A stretch of DNA of 64,000 nucleotides. Origin: Datnioides undecimradiatus (taxonomy: Eukaryota; Chordata; Actinopteri; Lobotiformes; Datnioididae). Positions within the stretch are counted from its first letter, which is position 1, and every line of letters starts with the position of its first letter. This document shows positions 24,953 to 35,346 of this stretch, piece by piece. A program made the position numbers and the translations under genes. The notes beneath the pieces were generated by a model, which searched no databases, was not told the origin of the DNA, and saw only the letters and a program-made list of their open reading frames with translations. The stretch covers positions 2,046,001-2,110,000 of the forward strand of contig WARS01000981.1 in assembly GCA_008933995.1 (NCBI GenBank). Reading direction: 5' to 3'.

Positions 24953-26660
24953 TCTGGGAAAATGATGAGGATGACATCCAAAGACAAACTGGAAATATTA
25001 GAACAAGATAAAGAAGTTCCTACATGATGAAAAGACAAGCTGGAAAATGACAAAAGTGGAGCTCCAGAAGAAGAAGGAACATGCAGACAATCTACTTGAT
25101 GAGATAAACAGAGGTTCGGACTGCAAGATGGCTCTTCAGCTCAGTCAGATAGAGAGATAGACTTGGATAACGCCAAGAACACCATTACATACAACAAAAA
25201 GAACAAGAACTCAAGAAGAAAAGTTCAAAAGCCAAACAGAAATACTGAAGGCAGAACTGACAAAAGAGAGAGAAGATCTACAGAGGAAGGAGAAGATAAA
25301 CCAAGACAGACTAAACTTGGAGTTGATAAGGTCTGACATCCAGAGACAAACCTAAAATATTAGAACAAGATAAAAAAGTTCTAAATGATGAAAGACAAGA
25401 TTCGATAGGGGTGAAAGAGAAAATGAACAAAGATAGCCTTGGATCTGGAGCTGTTTAGACTGACATTCAGAGACAAACTGAAATATTAGAACAAGATAAA
25501 AAAGTTCTAAAATGACGAAAACACAAGATCTGATAGAGGAAAGAGAAATGAACAAAGACAGGCTGGATCTGGAACTGATGAGGATGACATCCACAGACAA
25601 ATTTGAAATATTAGAACAAGATAAAAAGTTCTACATGACGAAAGACAAGATCTGATAGCGTGAAGGAGAAGATGAACAAAGACAGGCTGGATCTGGAACT
25701 GATGAGGATGACATCCAAAGACAAATCCGAAATATTAGAACAAGATAAAGAAGTTCTACATGATGAAAAAGACAAGCTGGAAATGACAAAAGTGGAGCTT
25801 CAGAAGAAGAAAGAACATGCAGACAATCTGTTTGATGAGATAAACAGAGAGAAAACCATCATCAAAGACGGCTCTTCAGCTTCAGTCAGAAAGAGAGAGA
25901 ATTGACAATGTCATGAACACCATTGTCCTACAACAAAAAGAAAAAGAACTCCAAGAAGAAAAGTTCAAAAGCCAAACAGAAATACTGAAGGCAGAACTGA
26001 CAAAAGAGAGAGAAGATCTAGACAGAGTGAAGGAGAAGATAAACCAAGACAGACTGGACTTGGAGTTGATGAAGTCTGATATCCAGAGACAAACTGAGAT
26101 ATTAGAACAAGATAAACAAGTTCTAAATGACAAAAGACAAGATCTGGATAGCGTGAAGGAGAAGATGAACAAAGACAGCCTGGATCTGGAACTGATGAGG
26201 GATGACATCCAAAGACAAACTGAAATATTAGAACAAGATAAAAAGTTCTAAAACGACAAAGACAAGATCTGGATAGCGTGAAGAAAGAAGATGAACAAAG
26301 ACAGTCTTGATCTGGAGCTGTCGAGGACTGACATTCAGAGACAACCGAAATATTAGAACAAGATAAAAAGTTCTAAATGACGAAAGACAAGATCTGGATA
26401 GAGTGAAAGAGAAAATGAACAAAGACAGGCTGGATCTGGAACTGATGAGGGATGACATCCACAGACAAATTGAAATATTAGAACAAGATAAAAAAGTTCT
26501 AAATGACGAAAGACAAGATCTTGGATAGCGTGAAGGAGAAGATGAACAAAGACAGGCTGGATCTGGAACTGATGAGGGATGACATCCAAAGACAAACTGA
26601 AATATTAGAACAAGATAAAGAAGTTCTACATGATGAAAAAGACAAGCTGGAAATGACAAA
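24919..26660 (+). repeat. Coding tandem array of 126-bp units (42 residues, six heptads) with higher-order structure
   Basis: The anchor ATGAACAAAGAC (or ATAAACCAAGAC) recurs at 24932, 25296, 25423, 25548, 25672, 26039, 26165, 26291, 26415 and 26542, with an isolated copy at 27307. Short spacings are 127, 125, 124, 126, 126, 124 and 127 bp; long ones are 364 and 367 bp. A cycle is one long unit followed by three or four short units, giving higher-order periods of 740 and 870 bp. The consensus short unit encodes 42 residues, starting like VKEKMNKDSLDLELMRDDIQ and continuing RQTEILEQDKQVLNDKRQDL. Because 42 is six heptads, units can be added or lost without breaking coiled-coil register. Confidence 0.93.
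24953..26502 (+). pseudogene. Frame-disrupted part of the giant coiled-coil exon
   Basis: The sequence clearly encodes more array units but no single frame stays open. Open pieces include 25660..25905 and 25913..26251 in different frames. The breaks are almost all single-base gains or losses, many in homopolymers: GGATGAC against GGGATGAC, GATCTGATAG against GATCTGGATAG, CTTGGATAG against CTGGATAG. Substitutions between units are few and the frame is clean for 2 kb afterwards and 5 kb before. This pattern favours consensus errors in a repeat that short reads could not polish over genuine decay, but sequence alone cannot settle it. From 21689 to 28557 is 6,869 nt, two more than a multiple of three, so the net error is a frameshift. 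Confidence 0.65.
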
Positions 26661-28557
26661 AGTGGAGCTGGAAAAGAGGAGAGAACGTGCAGACAACCTG
26701 TTTGATGACATAAACAGAGAGAAAACCATTATCAACGATCTGACTCTTCAGCTTCAGACAGAAAAAGATCATGCTGACAATGTCATGAGCATGATTATTT
26801 TGAAACAAAAACAAGAACTCCAGGCAGAAGAGCCTGAACGAATAAAACACAAACTGGAAAACACTAAAGACAATTTGCTCACAGAAAGAAAAGGACTGGA
26901 AGTTTGGAGGAAGGATCTCAGCAAGCAGGACGAAGAGCTTGAAGATGCCATTAACAGCATCAGTGTAGAAAGAGAACAAGTTACTCAAATGAAAAGTGAC
27001 ACTGAGAAGCAGAGAGAAATGCTTTTGAAAGACAAGGACAGAATAGAGGACAAAATGTCTGAGCTTCAGATGAGAGAACATCAGTTCATGAATAAAATAA
27101 AATCAGTAGAAACTCTGAGGGTAAAACTTAAACAGCTGAATGAGTGCATGAGTCAAGACGTGAAAAGCAAAATGGACAGTCTGCAACAAAACACTGAAGC
27201 TCTGCACATGACAAACACTGTCATGGAACAAAGGTTTGCAGAACTTGACAAACTGAAGGCAGAACTGATGCAGGAGAGAGAAGATCTGGACAGAATTAAA
27301 ACAAAGATGAACAAAGACAGCCTGGACCTGGAGTTGATGCGGTCTGACATCCTGAGACAAACTGAAATATTAGAATTAGATATAAAAGAACAAAAAGACA
27401 TTTTGAAAATCCTATATACAAAGCTCCAAAGTAAAAAAGAAGACACCAATGTTGACAATATGAACCAAGAATACGAAGAACTTTATCAAATGGTGAGAAC
27501 TTTTCAAATGAGGAGGATGGAGCTGACAGTCAAAATCGACCGGCTAACCTATATAATGAACCGCATGGGAAGTCTAAGAGCTCATTTCCAGGAACTGAAC
27601 CAAAAGACACATGACTATCTTCAAAAGACTATAGATAGATTAGAGCAGAATAAACAAGATGTACACCAATTGACATCATTATTGAGAATCAAGCATGAGG
27701 AACTTAACAAGAAAAATAGGATTACCGGTTATATTAGGCTGATTTCCACAGAGAAAAAACAAGCAATGACTGTGAAGTTTGACAGTGCAGTTCAAACAGA
27801 AGTTGCAGCAAAAGAATGGCTGCAAGAGCAACTTGCCAAGAAGCATGATTTGAATAAACTCAAAATGTTTAAATTTGACAAAGATGTTACATGGACAGAT
27901 GCAGTCACCCAGACTGAATATGAACATCAGCAGAAGTTAGAGGAAGACAAAAGCGCAAAACTGTCAGAGTCACTGGCAGTGCCAGACACCAGAATGTCCA
28001 AAAAAGATTGTTTGAGAAACATCTGGAAAGACACTAAAAGGGATCAGAGCGAGATTGATCACATGAAGAGCAGGGGTCATGAGTTGAGAAACAATCTGGA
28101 GAAAAGACTAAAGGTGGTCAATCAGTTTGTTAAGAGAACATGGTTACAGAAAGAAAAGGAACTAATTGAGAGAACAACCCTGGAACAAAGATTAAATATG
28201 GATAGGATATCTCAAACTACAGTCAAGAGTGACCACAAAACACTCAGTGAAAAATATGCAGAGCTACAACAACTGAAGATTCAGATGCTCAGTGAAATTG
28301 AGAAACTCTGTGTCAAAACACAAGTGTCCGGCACACTGTCGACTAGTGATGAAGCAAATCAAACGTTCCAGGTGGGTAAAACCACAAGGGATGCAACAGT
28401 GCAGGTAACGGAGCATGCTTCTACTGAAACATATCAAGAAACCAAAGCTGCACCAGAGACATCCAGTGGACTCCTCTGTCAGCTTCGGCATTACTGCTAT
28501 CGTTGCTGCTGCCCTTGCTGTGACTGCTGTAAGCAAGTATGCCCAGAAGAGAAATAA
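26503..28557 (+). CDS. Giant coiled-coil protein, C-terminal part with cysteine-rich end
   Basis: This frame is open for 684 codons and, from about 26,530, continues the array reading (MNKDRLDLELMRDDIQRQTE) into unique coiled coil. The nominal start at 26503 is only where the frame opens, not a real initiation site. One more diverged array unit lies at 27,283-27,390. Heptad spacing weakens after about 27,750. There the protein carries three related short motifs: DSAVQTE, TDAVTQTE and RDATVQVTE; the middle one contains TQT, the core of dynein light chain LC8 binding sites. It ends QLRHYCYRCCCPCCDCCKQV then CPEEK, with eleven cysteines in the last 27 residues, which suggests palmitoylation or metal binding. 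No zinc-finger spacing is recognised. If joined with the preceding segments the protein is about 2,900 residues from two coding exons. Confidence 0.8.
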   Translation: MTKDKILDSVKEKMNKDRLDLELMRDDIQRQTEILEQDKEVLHDEKDKLEMTKVELEKRRERADNLFDDINREKTIINDLTLQLQTEKDHADNVMSMIILKQKQELQAEEPERIKHKLENTKDNLLTERKGLEVWRKDLSKQDEELEDAINSISVEREQVTQMKSDTEKQREMLLKDKDRIEDKMSELQMREHQFMNKIKSVETLRVKLKQLNECMSQDVKSKMDSLQQNTEALHMTNTVMEQRFAELDKLKAELMQEREDLDRIKTKMNKDSLDLELMRSDILRQTEILELDIKEQKDILKILYTKLQSKKEDTNVDNMNQEYEELYQMVRTFQMRRMELTVKIDRLTYIMNRMGSLRAHFQELNQKTHDYLQKTIDRLEQNKQDVHQLTSLLRIKHEELNKKNRITGYIRLISTEKKQAMTVKFDSAVQTEVAAKEWLQEQLAKKHDLNKLKMFKFDKDVTWTDAVTQTEYEHQQKLEEDKSAKLSESLAVPDTRMSKKDCLRNIWKDTKRDQSEIDHMKSRGHELRNNLEKRLKVVNQFVKRTWLQKEKELIERTTLEQRLNMDRISQTTVKSDHKTLSEKYAELQQLKIQMLSEIEKLCVKTQVSGTLSTSDEANQTFQVGKTTRDATVQVTEHASTETYQETKAAPETSSGLLCQLRHYCYRCCCPCCDCCKQVCPEEK

Positions 28558-28625
28558 GAAACATGTTTTTAGCATCAATATTAAATATAGTTTTCTACTT
28601 AAAACTATCATGCAGGACATTCATA

Positions 28626-28631
28626 AATAAA
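28626..28631 (+). terminator. Polyadenylation signal of the giant coiled-coil gene
   Basis: AATAAA lies 69 nt after the stop codon ending at 28557. Further AATAAA sequences lie near 29,270 and 29,410, so a longer 3' end is possible. Confidence 0.55.
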
Positions 28632-31504
28632 TGAACATCTGTTACATTCCGGAGCACAAGTAGTAATGCTTCTGTGTAGTGGTGGCTAGAGTGGACACAG
28701 CTGAAGGGGGAAGTAACTGCAGCAACAAAGTGGGTTGGCCTCTAGAAGCATAGTGGAGCCTGTTGCATCATTAGCATGTCAATGATGTTCATGTCATTAC
28801 TCTTACTGCCAGACAGGTAGAGACAAAAGTCATGCACAACAGTTTGACTTGTATTTGGCTTGTAATACAAAATAGCATAGCATGCTTAGAAATTTGGAAT
28901 TTATAAGAATTGTATTGGTGAAAACACATTATATTTTGGTAAACCATAATGAGAGCTAACCAATGAGAAATTAATATAATCATTTGAAATGTCAAGGTAT
29001 TTCTGTTGATCAGAGATCATGTGTGTGGCTTGTGTAAGTCTTCACTGGCTATTGCAAAATGCATAATTATATTTAATAGTTTACCAGACTATTGTGAGTG
29101 CTATATTTTCAGTCTGCAATTTCCGATTTAAACCTCAGCCAATCATATTGCAATATTAATCATAGTGCATTAAGTATTTATCAGGAGACCTTTTTTGCTG
29201 TTGTTGCTGTGTTTGCCTGCTCATCTTCTCATTTCATTCAGCTTTTTCTGTTGCCATGTAAGAAAGTTAAATAAAATATTTAGAAATGGACAAAATGGAA
29301 CATCTATGAATTCCATAAATTACTTTAACCTGTGAAAGTTCTGCACAAGACAACTCTTTCCAAATGTATGTGTTTATTGCATTTACTTATTTAACACACT
29401 TTTCTTTTTCAAATAAAATTATCTGCATTTTTACATTATCGAGTCAGCATATTTATTTCCTTGTATTCCAGAGGATGTGGTGGCCCCACAGCACAGGAAG
29501 TTGTTTTGATGACTAATTTATTAACTCAGATCTCTCTATGCTGGCATGCGGTTACAATTTCTGTTAATTGAATTTCTTGTCTGTTATCAAATCAATGAGT
29601 ACATTGAACTGTATTGAGTGCCCCTATGCCTTGTCCAACAAATTACATTCATCTTCAAATTGTCTCTGCTATTTGGAGATTTGCCAGGACCTGAGGCCTG
29701 AGTCTCAAAGCTGCGCGTGACCAGAGTTGTGTTATTGTTATTTGACTGTGCAGTGCAGCACACAGAGGGGGTCAAGGTGTCACCAGAGTTCAGTTATTGC
29801 ACACCACTGCCACCTGATGGACAGATATAGTTACATCTCATTAAACTGTGTTTTGATTAAAGCTTGTCAAGGCTAACACAAAACACGTAGTCCTGTGTTC
29901 TTACTTCTTAGCTTCTTTTTTGCTGACTAGCGAGATTATGTTGTTGCCAGTTATCTTGGTGCGTACCACACATAACACTGCTTACAGTAAAGCACTCTAT
30001 ATCAATATTCAGGGATATTTTTCATGACAAAGGGCATCAAAATAACATTACGATTTGTCCCAAAATAATTAACTTATTTAACTTGTAACATGTAAATTGA
30101 CAGTTGAGTGAATGTGCATTTAAAATTCTATAGAAAGACTGGATATAAGTGAGAAGTGACGATTTTGGGATCCCCATGTGTTCCAACCTGTCATAAAAGC
30201 ATGCATATCAACAAGCCAGGATTGGCATTTTTAAGGTGTCAAAGCAGTATGATTTGAAGGTGGCACTGGGAGATTCCATGGGGTCCAGCTGCAATGCATT
30301 CTAGCCTGACACAAGAAACATGCTTCTGGTAAAACTGTCATGAACATGTCATGACTGTCAGCATGTAAACTTAGTGCGAGGTAATGCAGTTTGAAAAGTA
30401 ACTGAAAATAAACCATATAAACATTCATATTGATCAGTACTGACTGTAATAGTGTAACGCCACTATATCTGAGTGTATTAAAGGTACATGCAGATGAACC
30501 TTAACAGCATGTAATGCATTTGAAGAAGCAACCCAACAGATTGAGGAAGGGGGAAGATCGGGGATAAAATCTATTTTGTGTTGCTGCTAATTTTCTGTGT
30601 CTTGACATGATAAACATTGCACATTATCCAGTCATTACTGCTTGACATTTGAAAGGAATGAACCCCAAACGACAATTGGTCTAAGTCTACGTTTGCTTTT
30701 TGGAAGGATAAACACCGCCCCTGTATTACTTTTAGACAACTGAGCTCACAGAGGTCCCGTGTTTTGTTTTTTTTTTTGCATAGTTTAGAGTTACAAATTG
30801 CACCATGGTATTCTGATGTCAAAATGTCTACAGGTTGGCAGGTCCAGTTAGTTTGCCTAAATAAAAAAAAAAATTCTTACTTTTCACTGCATTTGTTGTT
30901 TTTGTCCAGGTTTTAAGACATCTGACTGATACTTTTTTTGAAATTGTGGATTTGATCAAAGATCATTCTTCTTGTAAAGTACTGACAGAACAAATCAAAT
31001 GTACTTTTGAAGAAAAGAAATGCAAAATAGTAGGCAAATATTTGAGCTTTGTAGCAGGTCCTGGAGGGAAACTCAAGACGCAATGGATTGGATTTTGGAC
31101 ACATGGGATAAAAAAATTCAAGTTCTCCAAAAAATATTTTCCGTCGGTTCCACAGTCTGTAAGTAAAGGACACAAACAGCCTGAGCAGTTTTACATTCTC
31201 TCGTAACAATTATGATTACCTTCAATAACTGCCTCAGAACTATGTTATTATTTCCATTATAATACCTATGCACAGATCCTTCTAGAAAACTTTCAGGAGG
31301 TAATTATGGACCAGTAAAAAGTTTGTTCATAAATTATAAAATACTAATTAAATCATGTTTTTAATACAAACTGAAAAAAATGAGGCCTACACATGGAGTA
31401 CTAGCTGCAAACAGTGTGTTTATTCTTCTATGGGAACAGGACACAAGGACTAAAGAGCATATGCAAAGATACTTAGAAATAATTGATGTGTTAACCAGTT
31501 TGAG

Positions 31505-31865
31505 ATGCTGATATTAAACAGGAAGATCGTTATCATTACCATCTTAGCTCAGCATGTTAGCAGATTAACATCCGACTGTTAGTACATGTACAAGTACAGC
31601 TGAGGCTGACGGGATCAATTATGAAGGTATTTGGTCACAAAAGAAAGGACTGGTCACACTGTACAACTGTTGACCTGATAATGGTGCGCAATACAAAGTC
31701 AGGGGGTCACCACAAATATCACAATTCATCCTGAGGAGAAGAACATTTGTACAAAATCTTATTTGAAGATTTATATTTACTGAAATATTTCTGTCTGAAC
31801 TAAAGTGGCAGACAAACCAACATACGGACCAGCCGACAGACTGACACTGCCATCTGTAGAACATT
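31505..31865 (+). repeat. Common teleost interspersed repeat
   Basis: The segment has, in order, blocks of a repeat I remember as abundant in percomorph genomes: 'ccatcttagctcagcatgtt', 'aagtacagctgaggctgac', 'ggtatttggtcac', 'gttgacctgataatggtgcg', 'agtcagggggtcaccacaaa', 'acaattcatcctgaggag', 'gaaatatttctgtctgaac', 'gacagactgacactgccatc'. The order and spacing fit a near full-length, diverged copy. The family name is not known to me with certainty. Confidence 0.65.
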
Positions 31866-32371
31866 CAGAGCAGTGCAGAAGACTTGAAGGTGACACACTC
31901 ACTCATCAGCTACTGCTGGCCAGAAGCTGGCACAGCAGGAGCCACCTGAAACAGAACATGGACAGAGATCAGCTTCACCGGCCTGAAATCATTAACATGA
32001 TACTTGACTGTGACAAGTAACCACACTACTGGAGCAACAAGGTGGGGTAAAAAGACAGCCTGGAGTTGATATTAAAAAGAAATGACTGGAACTAAAGCTA
32101 AAAGGGAAAAGGAGAATATATGTGACTGCAGCATTAAGGCAATAGGACACTCCCAACTAATAATTCCAATCATGCCGTGATAAAACTCAAGCAATGTTTT
32201 CCAGGCTGGGACACAAGCATCTCTTAACAACATTACCCAGCATAAACGGCAGGAAATAGTGATAAGATCACTGCCATACCAAAGTACCACATCAAAGTAA
32301 AGTTTTCTTAATAACTTCTCTGATGTGGTATCCTGCTTAAATCACGAGGTAATCTTCAAATCCAAATTGCT

Positions 32372-32414
32372 GCAATCATAATGTTGACAACACTGGCATT
32401 ATAACTGTAGTGAA
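32372..32414 (+). repeat. 43-bp dispersed duplicate, copy A
   Basis: This 43-bp segment, starting gcaatcataatgttgacaac, matches 33549-33591 with three mismatches. This copy is just downstream of the ska2 coding region. Confidence 0.7.
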
Positions 32415-32584
32415 TTCATTCAGGGCATTATGTGGATGTGAAACAAAATCTGAGGTGTCAATGTTTCTGAAATGTATTTTGCCATGCTATCAGACCTGTT
32501 GTCCTGTTGCATACCAAAGACACAGTGTAAATAAATGACATTATGAGCTTGATACGGTGTCACTTTGTAAAGGTAAGCAATAGT

Positions 32585-35311
32585 TTAAGGTTCCTGGCAG
32601 CTGACTGGTCTTACCTCTGTTGCGGTTTCAGTGAAAGCTGTACCCAGGAGCTCTGTTGATTGCTGAACCGACTGCGTTAGTGGCTGAACCTGCAGGGTGT
32701 AAACAAACAGTTAACACTTTGAAAGCAGGAATTCAAAATATATTTCTGTATTAAGAAATGCCACTGCATGTTTGAATTAAAGTGCAGAGGTTGAACATTT
32801 GACACTTAAATGCCACATTTCCCAAATCCAAGCAAACAGCATACATGCAGCCTATGCATGAAGGCCTATTGGACTTCTGAAACCTTAATAAATGACCATT
32901 GTTAGATCTGACCAGACCAATCTGGTATCACATGATCCATTTTTTATCTTAGTTGCTATTTGCTCACACGCTGTAGCCTCTGTCAAGTTTTGCTGAATAT
33001 TCACATGTGACATGAATCAAAGTTTAGATGTTAAGGTAAACTGATTACCTGATGATGTTATGAATCCCATGTCATAAAAGGCTCTAAATTTGACGCTGTC
33101 ACAACATAAAAGTAACTCAGGTGCTCATTAAAATATGATCCAGACATGTATAATTACTAAAACATTATCAAATGAAGTGCAGGTCTGTGTAACTACTGGA
33201 AACAACAGTTTGGACCAGTACTGCACAAGATGTCTGTCAGGTACAAGCTACAATGAGAATAAAGCAATTGCACCCCTGTTGCAGACAGACAGCTGTGGAA
33301 AAGTGAGTGAGAGCTGATGAGAGGAGCGCTGTGAGAAGTTTGTTGTTTTGGGGGCGAGTAACTGTAGTTTAGTGTTCTCTAACAGATCAGTAACATTGGT
33401 TCACATTCAATTCAATGAACTGTGGCAACAAAGTGTGACAAAAAACTTCAGTTAGATAAAGACATGCTGCACAACTTCAGCAACTTCAGTTGTTCAAAAG
33501 AGAAGAGAAAAAAGCTTAAGCACAACTTTCTGAACAAAAATGCAACATGCAATCATAATGTTAACAACCCTGGCATTATAACTATAGTGAAAGACCATTA
33601 AACAATAGTCTGACATGCTCTCCTTGTATAAAGTATTAGAACATAAGCTGGTGTTTAAACAGCAAGCGTACCTCCACATCAGTAGTCTGTTGAAAGTGTT
33701 GGATCAGCTCCATCACATTGCTGAGGTTGTTTCTGATGGAGTCCATGGACTCTTTCTGTGCAGCTGCGATTTCCTTCACTTGAGAGCACAGCTCTGTGTG
33801 TTTGGCCCTGATGGCCCTCAAGTTCTCCAGCATCACCGCCGGGTTCTCCTGCAGGCACAGTGTCAATCATTAGCCTGTAAAGACACAATGTTTAAGCATT
33901 CAGCCTCATTTTTTTGTCACTTGACCTTGTATACTGATACCTGTGATGTCTTGTATGATATTATATTTTATGTATTAAAAAACAAGAACTGAAATTTTAT
34001 AAGTGTGTTTCAAAACATATGTCACAAAACCTACCTCAACGAAACTGGGTTTGTTATTTAGGCTCTTATTCATCAGTAGCAGTCAGTAAAGGACAATAAA
34101 TATTGTCCATCCAATACCTGATACAATACAACTCAACTATAGTAGCTACTTCATGCTCAGTGCAGAAGGTGTTCAGCTGCTCCTGTCTTTAGTTGTGTAA
34201 TATATTAGGAGAAATAACAGCAGTGGTAGTTCAGCTACAACCTCCGGAGAACATCCATTCTCTGCAGTGTTGTTGATGAAGTCCAGCTTCAGCCGCTTCT
34301 CTATGTATTCCAGGTCTGCCTCCGACTTCAGGAACTGCAAAGACAATCAGCTTTACGCTTTGCTAATGCATTGGGAAATTTGCCCTGCTTTAGCAGTAGT
34401 AGTTTCAAACTGTTTTGATGAGTCTTATCATGTTACCATCTGGAGTGAAGAACAAGTGCAAACAGTAAGTTAGCAGCCAGCAGTGACTGAAACACATTAT
34501 GTATTGTTAATAACTGGATTAAACTGTTGAAATTGTGCCCCTCATTCTCCATCAGGTCCTGCCATGCTCCATCTATGGACAAAATCAAATATAACTATAT
34601 TTTTGACCAAATATGTCAACATCAGCATTATGACAATATTGTAGGGACAACATTGACTACTGGTGCGTTCACAAAATATTTACATGATGGGATTTGTGAT
34701 ACATATTCATCAGTAATGTGGATATAATGGCTACAGAGATAAAGGCAATAATGAAACAGCTACAACAGTTTGGTAAAATCATACCACTTTACTGTTATGA
34801 AACCTTTAAAGGTCAAGACAAGACAACACCCCCTAGAATCTAAGATGATATATCACACTATGAACACACACTCTAGAGCTGTAAAGGTAGTCAACGCAGC
34901 TGGTATCTGCAGTTTTCAGATGCTTTGACAATACTATTGCACTGCTAGCTGTCTGATACAGTAGTGCAATGAAGTCAGAGCACCTGCCAACAGCTGGAGC
35001 ATTTACTTCACTTGTCACTATTTCTGACCAATGCCCTTTTAACATTGCACTGCTTTTCTAGCAGGGTCACCAGTAGTACAATATAAAAGGGGCACTGGAC
35101 AGACAGTGGACTATCTTAGCTGGTCTTTTCTGTGGCTCAGTAAGGTGTCAATGTGTAGTACGTCATATCAACTATATCCTATTTGTGATGACAAATGGCT
35201 GTATCAAGTGTGCAAAGATTTCTTATTTCTAATTAGACATGATAGCAACACATCCTTATGAAAGGCAATGTTGGCCGCTTGGTTTACCACTTTGGTAATC
35301 ATTAACATTTC

Positions 35312-35346
<35 letters not shown>

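Larger units (their letters stand above)
28632..32584. other. Intergenic interval between the coiled-coil gene and ska2 (tail to tail)
   Basis: About 4 kb, AT-rich. A common teleost repeat lies at 31.5-31.87 kb (listed). An 86-codon plus-strand frame at 30,946-31,206 and a 98-codon minus-strand frame over the same bases have no recognisable features. The ska2 3' untranslated region should lie at the right end; a minus-strand AATAAA at about 31,420 is one candidate end for it. Confidence 0.5.

Noticed and set aside
26503-26530. Independent start of a third coiled-coil gene at 26503
   Set aside because: The frame merely opens here inside the repeat array; the unit boundaries continue from upstream.
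24919-26660. Regular repeats that could be mistaken for a CRISPR array or satellite
   Set aside because: Units are about 126 bp, directly adjacent, coding in one frame family and without unique spacers; the genome is eukaryotic.
19051-28620. Many antisense open frames of 60-165 codons opposite the giant coiled-coil exons
   Set aside because: They are rich in Leu, Ser and Phe because they are the complement of Glu/Lys/Gln-rich codons; none has splice logic or family features.
30946-31206. 86-codon plus-strand frame (MDLIKDHSSCKVLTEQIKCT...)
   Set aside because: No recognised family, and an equally long frame runs antisense; no promoter or splice context.
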